Numbered from the stretch's first letter, positions 27,912 to 38,543 are shown. The stretch: 64,000 bases of DNA from Oceanobacter mangrovi (GCF_019740315.1 NZ_JAHXZR010000005.1:297705-361704); one strand, 5' to 3'. Made by a program: numbers and translations. Notes: a model not told the origin generated them from the letters alone.

Positions 27912-30222
27912 CAACCCTGCCAGCAACCTGGCTCGCAACGCCAATCTGAGGCTGGTGTTATGGCACAGCCTGCAGTTCAGCCTCGGCGTTGCTGGCGCTG
28001 CAGCGGCATTGAGCAATGTTGGTCTGGCACTGTTCGCTGTGCTGATTACCCTGCCTCTGACGCTGGCAACACTGACCATTGGCAGCCGGGCAGACGGCGA
28101 AAACGCCTTATTGACCACCTTTGCCAATGCCATCGCAGTCAGCGGCATGCTGTGCTTTGTGGCACTGTTATTGATGCTGTCGCTGCTGCCAGCACTGCTG
28201 GTATTGCTGTGGTTTGCCCAGCTGGCGATCAACCTCACGACCCGTAAGCCGCTGCAGCTCTACTTTGGCTTGCTGTCCGGTTTTGTCGCCCTGATGTTGG
28301 GTGCTGCGGAAACCATTAGTGGCAGCTATATCCTGTTGTTGGCGGTCTGGGGCTTCTGCATCAGCCAGCTGCTGCCGCAGTTATGGGTGCAGGGACGGGC
28401 CAGCAGTCTGCTGCTGATCAGCAATCAGCGCAGCACACCATCGGTGCTGAAACCGGCGCTGCTGGTGGTAGCGATTGCCGGACTGATTTATCTGCTGATG
28501 CCTCGACTGCCCGCCGCCAATGTCGGCGGTCGGCTGGCACATTCCAGCCAGCCACAACAAAACGCCGCCTGGCAAAGTCAGGCCGGTTTGCAGGACGGTA
28601 CGGAAAATCAGAGTGATGATCAGATCAAGCGCGACGACAAGCTGTCAGAAGCCTATCAGGATGGCCCCAAGCCACTCTGGCAAGGCGATCATGACCGCCG
28701 CAGCGAATACGATTACCCCGGTTTTCGGGAGAGCTTTTCACTGGCAGAAGCCGCTGACAGTCGGCGTCAGGGCGATGGCCAGGATCTCAATGCCCTGATT
28801 GCAGTCATGCAGGCTCCGCACGGTGCGTATTTGAAAACCCGCACGTTCAACTATTTCGACGGCAGCAGCTGGAGCGTCAAGGGCGACCGTTTCCATAAAT
28901 ACCAGACCGACATCTCGGGTCATCTGGTGCTGCCGACAGCAGCACCTGCCGGCCCGGAAGCCGAGCAATACAGCCAGCAACTAACCTTCAAACAAACCAT
29001 CAATGCCTGGATTCCTGCGGCGGGCGACCCGCAGGAAGTCTGGTTACCAAGCAATGTTATTGCGCTCGACCGCTGGAACCACCCGGTTGCTCCCGGAGCA
29101 CTGCGGGCTGGTGACATCATCACGGTCAAATCCAGCCTCAATACCGTTTCCGGACGTATTGCCAACAGCGCTCCGCCGCCAGACTTCCGTGACCAGCAGT
29201 TGCCCCAGGATCTTGACCCCAGAGTGATTCAGCTGGCCTATCAAGTCACCAGCGGAGCCAGTTCACCACTGCAAAAAGCCGAACTACTGGAGCAACACCT
29301 GCGCAACAATTACCAGTACAGTTTTGACTCAATTTTTGCGTCGCAAGGGGTTACCCCGGTGGCCGAGTTCCTGTTTGAAAGCCGCCAGGGTCACTGCGAA
29401 TATTTCGCCAGCGCCATGGCCATCTTGCTGCGTAGTCTGGAAATTCCGGCGCGACTGGTCACCGGCTTTTCCGCCACCACACAGAACCCGGTTACCGGCT
29501 ATTTTGAAATTCGCGGGCTCGATGGCCACGCCTGGGTAGAAGCCTGGATCAATGGCCGCTGGCTGACGTTTGAACCGACGGCGTTTTATCAACTGCCCAG
29601 CCCCCAATCCGATAGCGAGCTGCAATCCAGTGCCGATCTGATTGATCACTACGTGGAACAACGCCAGCGTCAACAGGCGGCCACAGGAGCAGCTGGTTTT
29701 TCGATTTCCGCCATGCTGCGAGGGCTTTGGCAGATAATTTATCTGGGTTTGCTATTGCCTGCTGGAGTGCTGATCAAAACCCTGTTCTGGTTTTGGCCCG
29801 CCTGGCTGCTATTGGCTGGTCTGCTGGCAGCCAGCTGGATCTTCCGCGACCGGTGGTGGCCACAGAGCTACAGTCGCTGGATTCTCTGGCGTTTGCAGAA
29901 AGGTAAGCCAGCTGCGCGTCAGCATGAATTGCAGTGGAGTCAGCAGTGGCTGGAGCGGTTGGCAACCTTGCTGAAACAACCCCGTCAGCGCGGCGAGCCG
30001 GTAGAACAATGGTTGCAGCGCTTAAAAGTGACGACGGGCGATAGTGCCAGCGAGGAACTGGAGCAATGGAGCCGGTTCTACAACCAGCACTGGTATGGCA
30101 CTGAAGGTGCCGATGTTGAAGCGGCCAACGCCAGTGCCGCATCCATACGGGCACTGGCGTTAAAACTGGCAATCCGGTTACAGCAAAAAGTGGCCGGTTT
30201 TAACAGCACCAAACGACGTTAA
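27892..30222 (+). CDS. tgpA: Membrane transglutaminase-like protein (DUF3488/TgpA family)
   Basis: 776 aa. N-terminal block of about six membrane helices (DUF3488), a periplasmic transglutaminase-like domain with Cys502 in GHCEYFASAMAILLR, His546 in DGHAWVEAW, and FEPT where the family acid usually sits (Glu instead of the common Asp), then a C-terminal membrane helix (about 622-650) and a DUF4129-like tail. TgpA of Pseudomonas aeruginosa is essential and linked to the cell envelope; the same job here is inference. ATG 27892 is preferred over the upstream non-ATG frame. Confidence 0.88.
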   Translation: MPFEFPDNPASNLARNANLRLVLWHSLQFSLGVAGAAAALSNVGLALFAVLITLPLTLATLTIGSRADGENALLTTFANAIAVSGMLCFVALLLMLSLLPALLVLLWFAQLAINLTTRKPLQLYFGLLSGFVALMLGAAETISGSYILLLAVWGFCISQLLPQLWVQGRASSLLLISNQRSTPSVLKPALLVVAIAGLIYLLMPRLPAANVGGRLAHSSQPQQNAAWQSQAGLQDGTENQSDDQIKRDDKLSEAYQDGPKPLWQGDHDRRSEYDYPGFRESFSLAEAADSRRQGDGQDLNALIAVMQAPHGAYLKTRTFNYFDGSSWSVKGDRFHKYQTDISGHLVLPTAAPAGPEAEQYSQQLTFKQTINAWIPAAGDPQEVWLPSNVIALDRWNHPVAPGALRAGDIITVKSSLNTVSGRIANSAPPPDFRDQQLPQDLDPRVIQLAYQVTSGASSPLQKAELLEQHLRNNYQYSFDSIFASQGVTPVAEFLFESRQGHCEYFASAMAILLRSLEIPARLVTGFSATTQNPVTGYFEIRGLDGHAWVEAWINGRWLTFEPTAFYQLPSPQSDSELQSSADLIDHYVEQRQRQQAATGAAGFSISAMLRGLWQIIYLGLLLPAGVLIKTLFWFWPAWLLLAGLLAASWIFRDRWWPQSYSRWILWRLQKGKPAARQHELQWSQQWLERLATLLKQPRQRGEPVEQWLQRLKVTTGDSASEELEQWSRFYNQHWYGTEGADVEAANASAASIRALALKLAIRLQQKVAGFNSTKRR

Positions 30223-30268
30223 CAGCCATGGGGCCCGCATGCCGGGACCCGGCAATGTTCGTGAGCGC

Positions 30269-30700
30269 TCAGTCTTCAATCACCCGACCGCGGTAAACAC
30301 GGCGGGATTTTGGCTGGCTGTCAGCCGGTTTGGCTTCCACAGCAGACGCGCTGGCTGCGGTTGGTGCCGCCTTGCTGCCGCGATAAACGACCTTGTCAGA
30401 AGCTGATCCGGCGGCAGCACCACCGACATCAAAACGGCGGCTGCCACGATAGGTATTGGCGCCGTCAGACAGCACAAAACCCCGCGCCTGAAGTTCATTC
30501 AGAACCGCTTCAGACAAATGCTCAACAACGGTATTGGCGAGCTTGATCAGCTCCGGCTGACCGGAATGAAAAGACAAGTTAAGGATCGCCGCCATCCCGG
30601 CAGGTGCATCGCGCCAACGAATCTTGTTGCCGGTTTGCAGTTCAAATTTGAGTGCCAGATTGGCCATATGATGATTTGCAGCTGCGGACACATCAACCAT
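30269..30700 (-). CDS. Unknown small protein with a YRG-repeat tail
   Basis: 143 aa, no signal peptide. The N-terminal about 80 residues are helical and moderately conserved-looking (LKFELQTGNKIRWRDAPAGMA, LANTVVEHLSEAVLNELQARGF). The C-terminal half is Ala/Ser-rich and basic and repeats a (V)YRGS/R motif three times (TYRGSRRF, VYRGSK, VYRGRV), which might bind nucleic acid or membranes. I do not recognise the family. It is convergent with tgpA and divergent from rnfA. Confidence 0.6.
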   Translation of the reverse strand: MVDVSAAANHHMANLALKFELQTGNKIRWRDAPAGMAAILNLSFHSGQPELIKLANTVVEHLSEAVLNELQARGFVLSDGANTYRGSRRFDVGGAAAGSASDKVVYRGSKAAPTAASASAVEAKPADSQPKSRRVYRGRVIED

Positions 30701-31103
30701 TGCTATCTCCCTTTACCAAGTAACCACACTAGTAGCATGTCTATTCTGTCAGTCAGGGCGCCATTGTTGTCAAATTTTAGCCAGAAACAATATCTCTGAA
30801 CACTTGCTAACCAACATTTCAGACAATTCCTGAATAACCATATATGGAATCACAAATTTGATTGATGCCAGTCTGGGAACAGTAAAAGTGACCTGGCTAT
30901 CATGCCAATCCATCTGGCAGACGATAGAGTCGCTATTTGTTACAGCCACAGGTGATCAGTAATCATATGCTTATTACCAAAACAACTTAAAACCACCAAT
31001 TCCATGCTTGAGGGAAATAATGCAAGTTTGGGATAATGCGCCCCCCTATTTTTCCCCTGGCTGTTTTTTGCACACATCAAACAGCCACGACCCGGAGCCC
31101 TGA
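30701..31103. other. Divergent intergenic region upstream of rnfA
   Basis: 403 bases, AT-rich, with no gene visible. It must contain promoters for the YRG-repeat gene (minus) and the Rnf operon (plus). A sigma70-like promoter candidate is listed separately. No convincing riboswitch or terminator was seen. Confidence 0.5.
31008..31037 (+). promoter_or_regulatory. Candidate sigma70 promoter of the rnf operon
   Basis: TTGAGG (31008-31013) and GATAAT (31032-31037) are separated by 18 bases, about 65 bases before the rnfA start. The -10 differs from consensus at one position and the -35 at two. Confidence 0.4.
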
Positions 31104-31685
31104 ATGACTGAGTATCTGCTGATTCTGGTAAGTACCATTCTGGTGAACAATTTTGTGCTGGTGCAGTTTCTCGGCCTGTGTCCGTTCATGGGTGTATCCA
31201 ACAAACTGGAAACCGCTATTGGTATGGGCGCAGCCACCACCTTCGTGCTGACGCTGGCATCACTGTGCAGCTATGTGGTGTACAACTACCTGCTGGTGCC
31301 GCTCGATCTGGTGTACCTGAAAACCATCAGCTTCATTATGGTCATTGCCGTAGTGGTCGGTTTTACCGAATTGGCTATTCGGAAAACCAGCCCGATGCTG
31401 TATCGGGTTTTGGGTATATTCCTGCCGCTTATTACAACCAACTGTGCAGTTTTGGGTGTGGCCTTGCTGAATATCAAACGCGATAACAACCTGATCGAAT
31501 CCATTCTGTATGGTTTTGGCGCTGCAGTTGGTTTTTCGCTGGTAATGGTGCTGTTCGCCGCCATGCGCGAACGTATTACCGTTGCCGACGTTCCCAACCC
31601 GTTCAAGGGTTCCGCCATTGCCATGGTGACTGCCGGACTGATGTCGCTGGCATTTATGGGCTTTACCGGCCTGGTCAGCATCTAA
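31104..31685 (+). CDS. rnfA: Rnf electron transport complex subunit A
   Basis: 193 aa integral membrane protein with six helices, starting with the canonical [21 protein letters not shown] and containing LRI-type conserved segments ([24 protein letters not shown]). Part of the ion-pumping ferredoxin:NAD+ oxidoreductase (Rnf/Rsx). First gene of a tight six-gene operon; 21 bases separate it from rnfB. In enteric bacteria the same set (rsx) keeps SoxR reduced. Confidence 0.97.
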   Translation: MTEYLLILVSTILVNNFVLVQFLGLCPFMGVSNKLETAIGMGAATTFVLTLASLCSYVVYNYLLVPLDLVYLKTISFIMVIAVVVGFTELAIRKTSPMLYRVLGIFLPLITTNCAVLGVALLNIKRDNNLIESILYGFGAAVGFSLVMVLFAAMRERITVADVPNPFKGSAIAMVTAGLMSLAFMGFTGLVSI

Positions 31686-31706
31686 TCCGACAAACGAGGC
31701 TCCTTC

Positions 31707-32381
31707 ATGACCACTGTCATTATTGCTGTTAGTGTGCTGGCCATTCTGGCGCTGATTTTCGGTGCCGTACTGGGCTTTGCCGCTGTTCGATTCAAGGTAG
31801 AAGGCAACCCGATTGTCGACCAGATCAACGATCTGCTGCCACAGACCCAGTGCGGCCAGTGTGGCCATCCGGGCTGTAAACCCTACGCCGAAGCCATTGC
31901 CGCCGGCGACAAGATCAACAAGTGCCCGCCGGGTGGTGAAAGCACGATTCAGGCACTGGCCGACCTGTTGGGCGTGGAAGCTGAACCGCTCGATGCCGAA
32001 CACGGTGCCGAAGCCGCTGGCCCGAAAGTCGCGGTGATTCGTGAAGATGAATGTATCGGTTGTACCAAGTGCATCCAGGCCTGCCCTGTTGATGCCATTA
32101 TTGGTGCGGCCAAACAAATGCACACCGTGATTGCCGATGAGTGTACCGGTTGTGACCTGTGTGTTGAGCCCTGCCCGGTTGACTGTATCGACATGGTGGC
32201 CATTCAGCCGAATACCAGCAGCTGGTACTGGCAGACTCCCAAATCCGCTGTCGAGCTGATTGCGACCGACAGACAGCCTGCCAATTCCGACCGCTCATCC
32301 AGCCAGGATGACGACGACCCCGGTGACAATTCCACTGACGACGATTCCAATGACAACTCTGGCAAGGGGCAAGCCGCATGA
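31707..32381 (+). CDS. rnfB: Rnf electron transport complex subunit B (ferredoxin)
   Basis: 224 aa. One N-terminal membrane helix, a [4Fe-4S] domain with Cys cluster [10 protein letters not shown], and a double ferredoxin domain ([12 protein letters not shown] and [12 protein letters not shown]). The last approximately 40 residues are a strongly acidic Ser/Asp tail ([16 protein letters not shown]) absent from the core family. It likely receives electrons from or passes them to soluble ferredoxin. The stop overlaps the rnfC start by four bases. Confidence 0.96.
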   Translation: MTTVIIAVSVLAILALIFGAVLGFAAVRFKVEGNPIVDQINDLLPQTQCGQCGHPGCKPYAEAIAAGDKINKCPPGGESTIQALADLLGVEAEPLDAEHGAEAAGPKVAVIREDECIGCTKCIQACPVDAIIGAAKQMHTVIADECTGCDLCVEPCPVDCIDMVAIQPNTSSWYWQTPKSAVELIATDRQPANSDRSSSQDDDDPGDNSTDDDSNDNSGKGQAA

Positions 32382-34714
32382 CCCATCTGATTCAGCTACA
32401 CAGCTTTGATGGTGGTATTCATCCGGCCGAGAACAAGCAGCAAAGCACCCGCAAACCGGTGCAAATTGCACCCCTGCCAGCCGAACTGGTGTTGCCACTG
32501 GGCCAGCATATTGGCGCGCCAGCCGACCCCTGCGTCAGCGTTGGCGAACGGGTTCTGAAAGGCCAGAAGATTGCCGAGCCACACGGTTTTGTCAGTGTTG
32601 CCCTGCACGCACCAACATCTGGCGAAATCATTGCGATTGAAAAACGCGCCATTCCGCATGCTTCCGGGCTGCAAGATCTCTGCATGGTGATTCGCCCCGA
32701 CGGCGAAGAACGCTGGATTGAACACCAGAGCCTGCTGACCGAACTGACGGTTGACGACCTCACGGACATCGAACCTGCCAAAGTGGTTGAACGTATTCGC
32801 GACTGCGGTATTGCCGGCATGGGCGGTGCGGGTTTCCCAACCTCGGTGAAACTGACCGTCAAGCGTGACGAACAGGGCAGCACCCCAATCGACACCCTGA
32901 TTCTCAACGGTGCCGAGTGTGAGCCCTACATCACTGCCGACGACATGCTGATGCGCGAACGGGCAGACGAAGTGCTGCGCGGCGCCCAGGTCCTGCTGTA
33001 CCTGTTGAATGCCGAGCGTTGCATGATCGGCATCGAAGACAACAAGCCGGAAGCCATTGCCGCCCTCAATGAAGCGGCCAAATCGTTGAATGAAGAACAC
33101 CACATCGACGTGGTGACCATTCCGACCAAATACCCGTCAGGAGGTGAAAAGCAGCTGATCCAGATTCTGACCGGCAAGGAAGTCCCTTCTGGCGGCATTC
33201 CGGCCCAGCTGGGCATCGTCTGTCAGAACGTTGGTACCGCAGCAGCAATTTACCGCGCGGTTTACCACGGCGAACCCTTGATCAGCCGTATTGCCACCAT
33301 CACGGGTGACGCCACCCGTGAGCCAGGCAACTGGGAAGTACTGCTCGGCACGCCGGTGTCACATCTGTTGCAGCTGGCGGGCTATCAGCCGCAACAGCAG
33401 CCACGGGTCATTATGGGCGGTCCGATGATGGGCTTCGCGCTGCCGCATACCGAACTGCCAGTCGTCAAAACCACCAACTGTCTGCTGGCCCCTTCCGAAC
33501 AGGAAATGCCGGTCAACCAGATGGCAATGGCCTGTATCCGTTGCGGCATGTGTACAGAAGCCTGTCCGGCGCAACTGCTGCCACAACAACTGTATTGGTT
33601 CAGCCGCGCCGAAGAATACGACAAGGCCGAGCAGCATCACCTGTTCGACTGTATTGAATGCGGTGCCTGTTCCTACGTTTGCCCAAGCCAGATTCCGTTG
33701 GTGCAGTACTACCGTCACGCCAAGGGCGCCATTCGCGAAGAAAAGGCTGCCCAGGCCAAGTCTGAACGCGCTAAAGAACGCTTTGAACGCCGCCAGGCCC
33801 GCCATGAGCGTGAGCTGGAAGAGAAAGAAGCCAAGCGCAAGGCGCGTGCCGAAGCAGCCGCCCAGTCCGCCGCTGCCAAAAAAGCTGCTGGCAGTGATGA
33901 CGCAGCCCCTGCTGCTGGAAACGCCAGTGCAGTCAGCGCCGATGCGCCGACAACCAGCCCGCAGCTGGAAAAACTGCAGAAGCAATTGACGGCCACCCAG
34001 ACCGCCATTGCCAAAACGAAGGAAAAACTGGCCGAAGCCCAACAAGCCGTTGCGGCCGGTGATGAAGCCATGCAGACCAAGGTTGATGCCTTCACAGCGG
34101 CGCTGGAAAAATCCCAGACCAAGATGAAAGACATCGCCAGAGACATGGCCGCCGAGAAAAAAGCTCTCAAGGCTCAGGCGGCGGCACCCGCTGGCAACGC
34201 AGAAGGCGGCCCGGACAAGGGCGACCCGAACAGCCCGGATCGTCTGAAGCGCAAGTGGGAAACGGCCCAGGCTCGACTGGATACCGCGCTCAAGCGTCTG
34301 GCTGAAGCCAAAGCCGAGGGCCTAGACACGGTTGAGACTCTGCAAAGCGGTATCGACAAACAGCAGGCCCGTGTTGATGAAGCCAAAGCCGCTTACGAGG
34401 CGGCGTTGCAGGCTGAGCAAGACGGATCATCAGCCCCAGACGCTGCCGCCACCGAACAAGCCCCTGCAGCGGCGGATAGCGCTGCCGAAGCTGACTCGCT
34501 CAAAAAGAAAGTCCTCGCCCAGCAGGATCGCCTTGCCAAGGCCACTGAACGCCTGAACATGGCACAACAACAAGGTCTGGATACCGTTGAGGCGCTCGCC
34601 AAAGGCGTCGACAAGCAACAACAAAAGCTCGACGAACTGCAGCAGCAGCTGGCATCACTGACAGAAACAGCGGCCGCCTCGACCGCCAAAACCACTGAAG
34701 ACGGAACCGTATAA
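32378..34714 (+). CDS. rnfC: Rnf electron transport complex subunit C with extended coiled-coil tail
   Basis: 778 aa. The core (about 1-450) has the NADH/FMN-binding glycine segment [15 protein letters not shown], an SLBB region and two ferredoxin motifs ([12 protein letters not shown] and [12 protein letters not shown]). Residues about 455-778 form a long Ala/Glu/Lys/Gln-rich, charged, mostly helical extension. Within it two roughly 50-residue units repeat, each with GLDTVE-L-x-G-x-DKQQ near 605-660 and 725-770. Similar tails occur in gammaproteobacterial RnfC/RsxC; it may tether partners at the membrane surface. Confidence 0.95.
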   Translation: MTHLIQLHSFDGGIHPAENKQQSTRKPVQIAPLPAELVLPLGQHIGAPADPCVSVGERVLKGQKIAEPHGFVSVALHAPTSGEIIAIEKRAIPHASGLQDLCMVIRPDGEERWIEHQSLLTELTVDDLTDIEPAKVVERIRDCGIAGMGGAGFPTSVKLTVKRDEQGSTPIDTLILNGAECEPYITADDMLMRERADEVLRGAQVLLYLLNAERCMIGIEDNKPEAIAALNEAAKSLNEEHHIDVVTIPTKYPSGGEKQLIQILTGKEVPSGGIPAQLGIVCQNVGTAAAIYRAVYHGEPLISRIATITGDATREPGNWEVLLGTPVSHLLQLAGYQPQQQPRVIMGGPMMGFALPHTELPVVKTTNCLLAPSEQEMPVNQMAMACIRCGMCTEACPAQLLPQQLYWFSRAEEYDKAEQHHLFDCIECGACSYVCPSQIPLVQYYRHAKGAIREEKAAQAKSERAKERFERRQARHERELEEKEAKRKARAEAAAQSAAAKKAAGSDDAAPAAGNASAVSADAPTTSPQLEKLQKQLTATQTAIAKTKEKLAEAQQAVAAGDEAMQTKVDAFTAALEKSQTKMKDIARDMAAEKKALKAQAAAPAGNAEGGPDKGDPNSPDRLKRKWETAQARLDTALKRLAEAKAEGLDTVETLQSGIDKQQARVDEAKAAYEAALQAEQDGSSAPDAAATEQAPAAADSAAEADSLKKKVLAQQDRLAKATERLNMAQQQGLDTVEALAKGVDKQQQKLDELQQQLASLTETAAASTAKTTEDGTV

Positions 34715-35760
34715 TGGCCTTGCTGACCTTATCGTCCCCCCACGCCCACGGCAGCAACAGCACCAGCAAAGTGATGCTGACCGTTATTCTGGCGACCTTG
34801 CCGGGTCTGGCGGTCACCACCGGCCTGTTTGGTTTTGGCACACTGGTGAATCTGCTGCTGGCTTCCGTAACCGCGCTGGTGACAGAAGCCTTGATCCTGA
34901 AAATCCGCAAGCGCCCAATCGGCTTTTTCCTGCGTGACTATTCTGCCCTGCTGACTGGCGTCCTGCTGGGGCTGGCTTTGCCACCGTTGGCCCCTTGGTG
35001 GATTACCGTGGTTGCCACCGCCTTTGCGATTATTTTTGCCAAGCAACTGTACGGCGGTATGGGCAACAACCCGTTCAACCCGGCAATGGTCGGTTATGCA
35101 CTGGTGCTGGTGTCGTTCCCGGTGCAGATGACAACCAACTGGGCGGCCTCCAGCCAGATGGGTGTGGATCCAGCCGGTCTGGGTGATGCCTTGAATGCGA
35201 TTTTTGGTGGCCATGTCAGCGATGCCTTTACCGGCGCGACGCCGTTGGATGCCTACAAACACCAGATTGCGGCCAAAACAGCCGAAGAAGTTTTGAAAGA
35301 CAGCACCTTTAACGGCTTCCTCAACGGTGGCTGGGCCTGGGTCAACCTGGCCTATCTGGCTGGCGGCATTTTCCTGATATGGAAACGTATCATCAGCTGG
35401 CACATCCCGGTATCCATGCTGACAGCGCTGGCTCTTTGCTCACTGCTGCTGGGCTGGGACTCCGATATGTACACCCCGCTGTCACTGCATTTACTCAGCG
35501 GCGCCACCATGATTGGGGCCTTCTTTATTGCTACCGACCCGGTATCTGCCGCGACCACCCCGCGCGGGCGGCTTATCTATGGCGCCGGTACCGGTATTTT
35601 CCTGTATCTGATCCGTACCTGGGGCGCTTACCCCGACGCGGTCGCCTTCTCTGTGCTGCTGATGAACTTTGCCGCCCCTTTTATTGATGCCTACACCCAG
35701 CCACGTACCTATGGTCACGCCAAAGCGGCTCGCGGCCTGAAAAAACCGGGAGCCAAATAA
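34714..35760 (+). CDS. rnfD: Rnf electron transport complex subunit D
   Basis: 348 aa integral membrane flavoprotein with about nine or ten helices. The covalent FMN-type motif is in [18 protein letters not shown] (Thr of SGAT). [16 protein letters not shown] is a family hallmark. It overlaps rnfC and rnfG by one base on each side, so the operon is translationally coupled. Confidence 0.96.
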   Translation: MALLTLSSPHAHGSNSTSKVMLTVILATLPGLAVTTGLFGFGTLVNLLLASVTALVTEALILKIRKRPIGFFLRDYSALLTGVLLGLALPPLAPWWITVVATAFAIIFAKQLYGGMGNNPFNPAMVGYALVLVSFPVQMTTNWAASSQMGVDPAGLGDALNAIFGGHVSDAFTGATPLDAYKHQIAAKTAEEVLKDSTFNGFLNGGWAWVNLAYLAGGIFLIWKRIISWHIPVSMLTALALCSLLLGWDSDMYTPLSLHLLSGATMIGAFFIATDPVSAATTPRGRLIYGAGTGIFLYLIRTWGAYPDAVAFSVLLMNFAAPFIDAYTQPRTYGHAKAARGLKKPGAK

Positions 35761-36422
35761 TGAAAGAATTACTGGCTTCGATCCGTAAAAACGCCATTGG
35801 CCTGGGGCTGTTTGCTGTGGTTACCGCTGGTGCCATTGCGGTTGCCCAGGTTGGTACGGCCGATCGTATTGAGCACAATCTGAAGCTGGCCCAGGCCAAA
35901 GCGCTCAATGAAATTGTACCGCTGGGCAGCTACGACAATGACCTGCTGGCCGACACCGTAGCGGTTGATGAACGCTTCAACCAGCAGCTGTTAGGGCCGA
36001 TTGGTGAAAAAGCCCGCATCCATATCGCCCGTCAGGATGGCAAGATCAAAACCCTGATTTTGCCGGTGGTTGCTCCTGATGGTTACACCATGGAAATCGG
36101 TATGCTGGTTGGCGTCAACGCTGATGGCACTGTTGCTGGCGTACGGGTTATCAGCCATCGTGAGACACCCGGGCTGGGTGACAAGATTGATCTGAAAAAG
36201 TCCAACTGGGTGAGCGAATTTGAAGGTAAGTCACTGGCTCAAACCGGTGAAGACAAATGGGCGGTAAAAAAGGATGGCGGCGTCTTTGACCAGTTCACCG
36301 GTGCCACCATTACGCCTCGCGCAGTAGTCGGTGCGGTAAAACACGCGCTGATGTTTTTCCAGCAACACCAGACCCAGCTGTTGAATCTGCCACAGCCCGT
36401 TCACGCTTCGGAGGCGAACTGA
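35760..36422 (+). CDS. rnfG: Rnf electron transport complex subunit G
   Basis: 220 aa with one N-terminal membrane helix ([18 protein letters not shown]) and a periplasmic FMN-binding domain; the covalent FMN attachment motif is [10 protein letters not shown] (Thr). The segment [11 protein letters not shown] is typical. One base separates the stop codon from the rnfE start. Confidence 0.96.
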   Translation: MKELLASIRKNAIGLGLFAVVTAGAIAVAQVGTADRIEHNLKLAQAKALNEIVPLGSYDNDLLADTVAVDERFNQQLLGPIGEKARIHIARQDGKIKTLILPVVAPDGYTMEIGMLVGVNADGTVAGVRVISHRETPGLGDKIDLKKSNWVSEFEGKSLAQTGEDKWAVKKDGGVFDQFTGATITPRAVVGAVKHALMFFQQHQTQLLNLPQPVHASEAN

Positions 36423-36423
36423 T

Positions 36424-37137
36424 ATGGCCAAGTCATTACAGGATATTTCCCTCGACGGTTTGTGGAACAACAACCCGGCACTGGTGCAGCTGCTGGGCCT
36501 GTGTCCACTGCTGGCGGTGACCGGCTCGGTGGTTAACGCACTGGGCCTGGGGCTGGCGACTACGCTGGTTCTGACCGGCTCCAACTTTTCCGTCTCGCTG
36601 ATTCGCAATCACGTGCCCGATGCGGTGCGCTTGCCAGCATTTGTGATGATCATTGCCTCATTTGTGACCGTTGCTGAATTGCTGATGCAAGCGTTCACAT
36701 ATGAGCTGTACGCGGTGTTGGGCATTTTTATTCCACTGATCGTAACCAACTGCTCCATTTTGGGCCGCGCCGATGCTTTTGCCTGCAAAAACCCGATCAT
36801 CCCCTCGGTTATCGATGGTTTTATGATGGGTCTTGGCTTCACAGTGGTGCTCTGTCTGCTGGGGGCCATGCGGGAGATTCTTGGCCAGGGCGTCGTCTTC
36901 TCCAACATGCAGCTGCTGTTTGGCCCTGACGCCGAACACTGGAAAATCGTGTTGTTCAGCAACTACCCGGACTTCCTGTTCGCTATCCTGCCGCCAGGCG
37001 CTTTTGTGGCCATGGGACTTTTGATTGCACTGAAAAACGTCATCGACAAGCGCATCAAGGACGCCGCCGCCCGAGTTGAAAAAGTACCAACCGAAGCGGT
37101 CAGCAAACGGGTACGGGTTACGGGCAAAATCAGCTGA
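36424..37137 (+). CDS. rnfE: Rnf electron transport complex subunit E
   Basis: 237 aa, six membrane helices, paralogous to RnfA. Hallmarks include [16 protein letters not shown] and [19 protein letters not shown]. Last gene of rnfABCDGE; the nth gene that often follows in gammaproteobacteria is absent. A hairpin terminator candidate lies 32 bases downstream. Confidence 0.96.
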   Translation: MAKSLQDISLDGLWNNNPALVQLLGLCPLLAVTGSVVNALGLGLATTLVLTGSNFSVSLIRNHVPDAVRLPAFVMIIASFVTVAELLMQAFTYELYAVLGIFIPLIVTNCSILGRADAFACKNPIIPSVIDGFMMGLGFTVVLCLLGAMREILGQGVVFSNMQLLFGPDAEHWKIVLFSNYPDFLFAILPPGAFVAMGLLIALKNVIDKRIKDAAARVEKVPTEAVSKRVRVTGKIS

Positions 37138-37168
37138 TTATCAATTGGCAATTAACTGACGTACATCA

Positions 37169-37194
37169 GCGTCCGCTGCACTGGCAGCGGGCGC
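37169..37194 (+). terminator. Hairpin terminator candidate of the rnf operon
   Basis: GCGTCCGCTGC (37169-37179) pairs with GCAGCGGGCGC (37184-37194), one G-T pair, four-base loop. There is no clean T-run after it (CTGCTTTC), so strength is uncertain. Confidence 0.5.
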
Positions 37195-37354
37195 GCTGCT
37201 TTCAAACTGATCACAATTCAACCAGTGTTACGCTTTTCCCCAGCCCCACGCACCGGCATTACACACCCTGACACACTATTGCCCCAATAAAGAGCACAGC
37301 TTTCCTACCATCAGGCCCTATTCCCGAAAATCCCCTGAAGAAGATCTGCTTTTC

Positions 37355-37367
37355 AGAAGAATCTTCT
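37355..37367. promoter_or_regulatory. Palindrome, possible activator site upstream of aapJ
   Basis: AGAAGA-A-TCTTCT is a perfect palindrome around one central base, centred about 75 bases upstream of the -24 element. A related AAGAAGATC lies just upstream at about 37339. Position suits a sigma54-activator (enhancer) site, but the binding protein is unknown. Confidence 0.3.
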
Positions 37368-37431
37368 ATAAAAATCTTTTTTTTATTCTTTTATTCCGTT
37401 TGAGCGCCTAATTTCGCTGCTGATTTCGTAT

Positions 37432-37447
37432 TGGCACTTTCCTTGTA
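37432..37447 (+). promoter_or_regulatory. Candidate sigma54 (-24/-12) promoter for aapJQMP
   Basis: TGGCAC (37432-37437), five bases, then TTGTA (37443-37447): GG-N10-GT against consensus GG-N10-GC. Expected start about 37458, leaving a leader of about 50 bases before aapJ. Acidic amino-acid transporters of pseudomonads are known to be driven by sigma54 with the AauR activator. Confidence 0.55.
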
Positions 37448-37506
37448 TTTAAACCGCTGCATAAGAACCGATGACAACACCTTAAAATATACAGGGAGCA
37501 ACACTT

Positions 37507-38520
37507 ATGTTGAAAAAGCTGACGACCGCAGCCGCAGTTCTGACCATGGGTTTCGCAGCAACTGCACAAGCTGGCACGCTCGACGACGTGAAAAAGCGTG
37601 GCACACTGACTTGTGGCGTAAGTACTGGTTTGGCCGGTTTCTCTCAGAAGGATGAGAAAGGTAACTGGAGTGGTATCGACGTTGACGTTTGCCGGGCAGT
37701 TGCTGCTGCCGTATTGGGCGACGCTGGCAAGGTTCAGTACAAGCCACTGACTGCCAAAGAGCGTTTCACCGCGCTGCAGTCTGGCGAAGTAGACATGCTT
37801 TCCCGTAACACCACCTGGACTCTGACCCGTGACGCTTCTCTGGGTCTGAACTTTGCCGGTGTTAACTATTACGACGGTCAGGGTTTCATGGTTTCCAAGA
37901 GCCTGGGCGTGAAGAGTGCTCTGGAACTGGACGGTGCTGCCGTTTGTATCCAGGCCGGTACCACCACCGAGCTGAACCTGGCTGACTACTTCCGTGCCAA
38001 CGGCATGAAGTACACCGCCATCACTTTTGATACCTCTGACCAGACCCGTCAGGGCTTCGAAAGCGGCCGCTGCGACGTGCTGACTTCCGACCAGTCCCAG
38101 CTGTACGCCCTGCGTATTGGTCTGCAAAAACCAGAAACAGCGATTGTTCTGCCAGAAGTAATCTCCAAGGAGCCTCTGGGCCCGGTTGTTCGTCAGGGTG
38201 ATGACGCCTGGTTCAACGTTGTGCGCTGGTCTCTGGCTGCCATGATTGAAGCTGAGTACCTCGGTATAACCTCCAAGAACGCTGCCAAGCTGGTAACTTC
38301 CGGTTCTCCTGAACAACAGCGTCTGCTGGGCAACGGTGGCGACTCTGGCGACAAGCTGGGTGTCAGTGCTGACTGGGCCAAAAATATCGTTACCCAGGTT
38401 GGTAACTATGGTGAGTCTTTCGAAGCGAACGTAGGTTCTGGTTCTCCCCTGCAAATCGCTCGTGGTCTGAACGCCCAGTGGAATAAGGGCGGCATCATGT
38501 ACTCCAACCCAATTCGTTAA
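37507..38520 (+). CDS. aapJ: Amino-acid ABC transporter periplasmic binding protein (AapJ type)
   Basis: 337 aa with a signal peptide (MLKKLTTAAAVLTMGFAATAQA). SBP_bac_3 family; the segments VKKRGTLTCGVSTGLAGFS, SRNTTWTLTRD and TSDQSQLYALR are characteristic of AapJ/BztA general L-amino-acid (glutamate, aspartate, glutamine) binding proteins. Codon use is strongly biased (many CTG, GGT, CGT), fitting high expression. First gene of aapJQMP; a stable hairpin follows before aapQ. Confidence 0.94.
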   Translation: MLKKLTTAAAVLTMGFAATAQAGTLDDVKKRGTLTCGVSTGLAGFSQKDEKGNWSGIDVDVCRAVAAAVLGDAGKVQYKPLTAKERFTALQSGEVDMLSRNTTWTLTRDASLGLNFAGVNYYDGQGFMVSKSLGVKSALELDGAAVCIQAGTTTELNLADYFRANGMKYTAITFDTSDQTRQGFESGRCDVLTSDQSQLYALRIGLQKPETAIVLPEVISKEPLGPVVRQGDDAWFNVVRWSLAAMIEAEYLGITSKNAAKLVTSGSPEQQRLLGNGGDSGDKLGVSADWAKNIVTQVGNYGESFEANVGSGSPLQIARGLNAQWNKGGIMYSNPIR

Positions 38521-38543
38521 TTCGAATTAAAAAACCGCTATCT

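Larger units (their letters stand above)
37138..37506. other. Intergenic region between rnfE and aapJ
   Basis: 369 bases without a gene. It contains a terminator-like hairpin for the rnf operon (37169-37194), a 13-base palindrome (37355-37367), a T-rich run around 37376-37395 and the sigma54-like promoter (37432-37447). The T-rich stretch gives strong AT bias that would help a distal activator loop DNA. Confidence 0.6.
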
